From assembly GCA_946183415.1 (NCBI GenBank), contig CAMHAM010000023.1, positions 1 to 43,022 of the forward strand: DNA of 43,022 bases, given 5' to 3'. This DNA is from an uncultured Prevotella sp. (GTDB taxonomy: Bacteria; Bacteroidota; Bacteroidia; Bacteroidales; Bacteroidaceae). Below are positions 42,525 through 43,022 of this stretch, one piece after another. The notes beneath the pieces are model-generated. The model saw only the letters and a program-made list of their open reading frames with translations. It did not search any database and had not been told where the DNA came from. Both the position numbers and the translations under genes were made by a program. How positions within the stretch are numbered: position 1 is the first letter of the stretch; each line of letters begins with the position of its first letter.

Positions 42525-43022
42525 ATGATGGCACTTATGCCGGACGAACTGATGGACAAAGAGCAGTTAATACAATATTACCACCGTTTCTGCCGCTGGC
42601 AGCAGGCAGAGCCGTGCTATGTCAATCGGCATGAGGGCGAGGTGCGGCATTGCCATAACTGCGGCACGGAGTTTTCCGACAATTTCTGTCCGCGCTGCGG
42701 CCAGCGTGCCGAGGTGGGTCGGGTGGGGTGGCGCTCCATCCGCGATAACATCGCACTGCTCTGGGGGCTCGACTCCCGTTCGCTCTCCTATACGCTCGTA
42801 CAGCTGCTGGGGCGTCCGGGCTATCTGGTGCGCGACTATATCAGCGGCCATCGCCAGGTGTCGTTCCCGCCCGTTAAGATGCTGGTCATCGTTTGCCTAT
42901 TCGTAGTTGTTTTCGAATCAGTGTTTCATGTGAAGAATGATGTTCTGGGTATTAAGTTCGACGTTCGGAAGATAGACGAAATTGTCGAGTGGATTAATGC
43001 CCAGAAAAGTTGGGCTACGTTG
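42525..43022 (+). CDS. DUF3667-family zinc-ribbon membrane protein, N-terminal part
   Basis: An open frame of 166 codons runs off the window edge. After a helical start it has a four-cysteine zinc ribbon, CHNCGTEFSDNFCPRCGQ, followed by WRSIRDNI, LDSRSLSYTLVQLLGRPGYL, VRDYISGHRQVSFPPVKM and the first hydrophobic segment LVIVCLFVVVF. Zinc ribbon, then the T-x-x-x-L-x-x-x-PG and Y-x-x-G-x-R-x-x-x-x-P motifs, then membrane helices is the DUF3667 plan. Function unknown. Three ATGs are close together (42525, 42528, 42537); I chose the first. Confidence 0.85.
   Translation, partial: MMALMPDELMDKEQLIQYYHRFCRWQQAEPCYVNRHEGEVRHCHNCGTEFSDNFCPRCGQRAEVGRVGWRSIRDNIALLWGLDSRSLSYTLVQLLGRPGYLVRDYISGHRQVSFPPVKMLVIVCLFVVVFESVFHVKNDVLGIKFDVRKIDEIVEWINAQKSWATL

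Overview
The window looks like a chromosomal segment of a Bacteroidota gut or rumen commensal, most likely a Prevotella-type (Prevotellaceae) genome. The grounds are SusC/SusD pairs, Oar-like and other TonB-dependent outer membrane proteins, BACON lipoproteins, DUF4831 and DUF3667 proteins, a SusR-type regulator, a LytS/LytTR pair, and many copies of the Bacteroidota -7 promoter element TAnnTTTG just upstream of start codons. No rRNA, tRNA, CRISPR array, transposase or integrase was seen.

Layout. (1) Positions 1-7119, minus strand: the edge of a flavodoxin-fold oxidoreductase, then a tight five-gene exporter operon read from a promoter at 7112-7119: HlyD-type adaptor, ABC transporter 1, ABC transporter 2, TolC, and a lipoprotein adaptor. 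It resembles the NHLM/NHLP bacteriocin exporters but has no C39 peptidase domain and no recognisable cargo gene. (2) 7120-7968: a long non-coding stretch full of tandem and inverted repeats, with two minus-strand terminators. (3) 7969-16301, minus strand: two paralogous Oar-like TonB-dependent proteins with a BACON/OB-fold lipoprotein between them, in two transcription units. (4) 16372-19530, minus strand: a housekeeping operon hpt-adk-obg-pgeF. (5) 19574-24164, plus strand: nnr, a DUF4831 protein, an aquaporin and an FHS-family sugar permease. (6) 24239-36991, plus strand: a beta-glucan-type polysaccharide utilisation locus with susC, susD, a surface glycan-binding lipoprotein, GH16, GH5, GH3 and a SusR-like membrane regulator. 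(7) 36995-41488, minus strand: LytTR response regulator, LytS-type histidine kinase and an outer membrane beta-barrel protein. (8) 41489-42524: intergenic DNA with REP-like hairpins, a nested palindromic element and the 3' remnant of an esterase-like gene. (9) 42525-43022: the start of a DUF3667 zinc-ribbon membrane protein.

How parts work together. The utilisation locus encodes a complete route: surface capture (SusD and the duplicated-module lipoprotein), backbone cleavage (GH16, GH5), import (SusC), final hydrolysis (GH3), and sensing by a SusR-type regulator read from its own promoter. A pair of TTCGTCCACTTT repeats before susC is the best operator candidate.

The most unusual non-coding signal is a recurring architecture: two arms made of short (7-11 bp) tandem units, facing each other as an inverted repeat. 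It occurs at least four times with different unit sequences: 7254-7317, 7603-7875, 37345-37446 and 41952-42108. Two copies enclose AT-only palindromes, and one is translated in frame as the linker of the LytTR regulator. Together with the peptidase-less exporter these are the best candidates for something undescribed.
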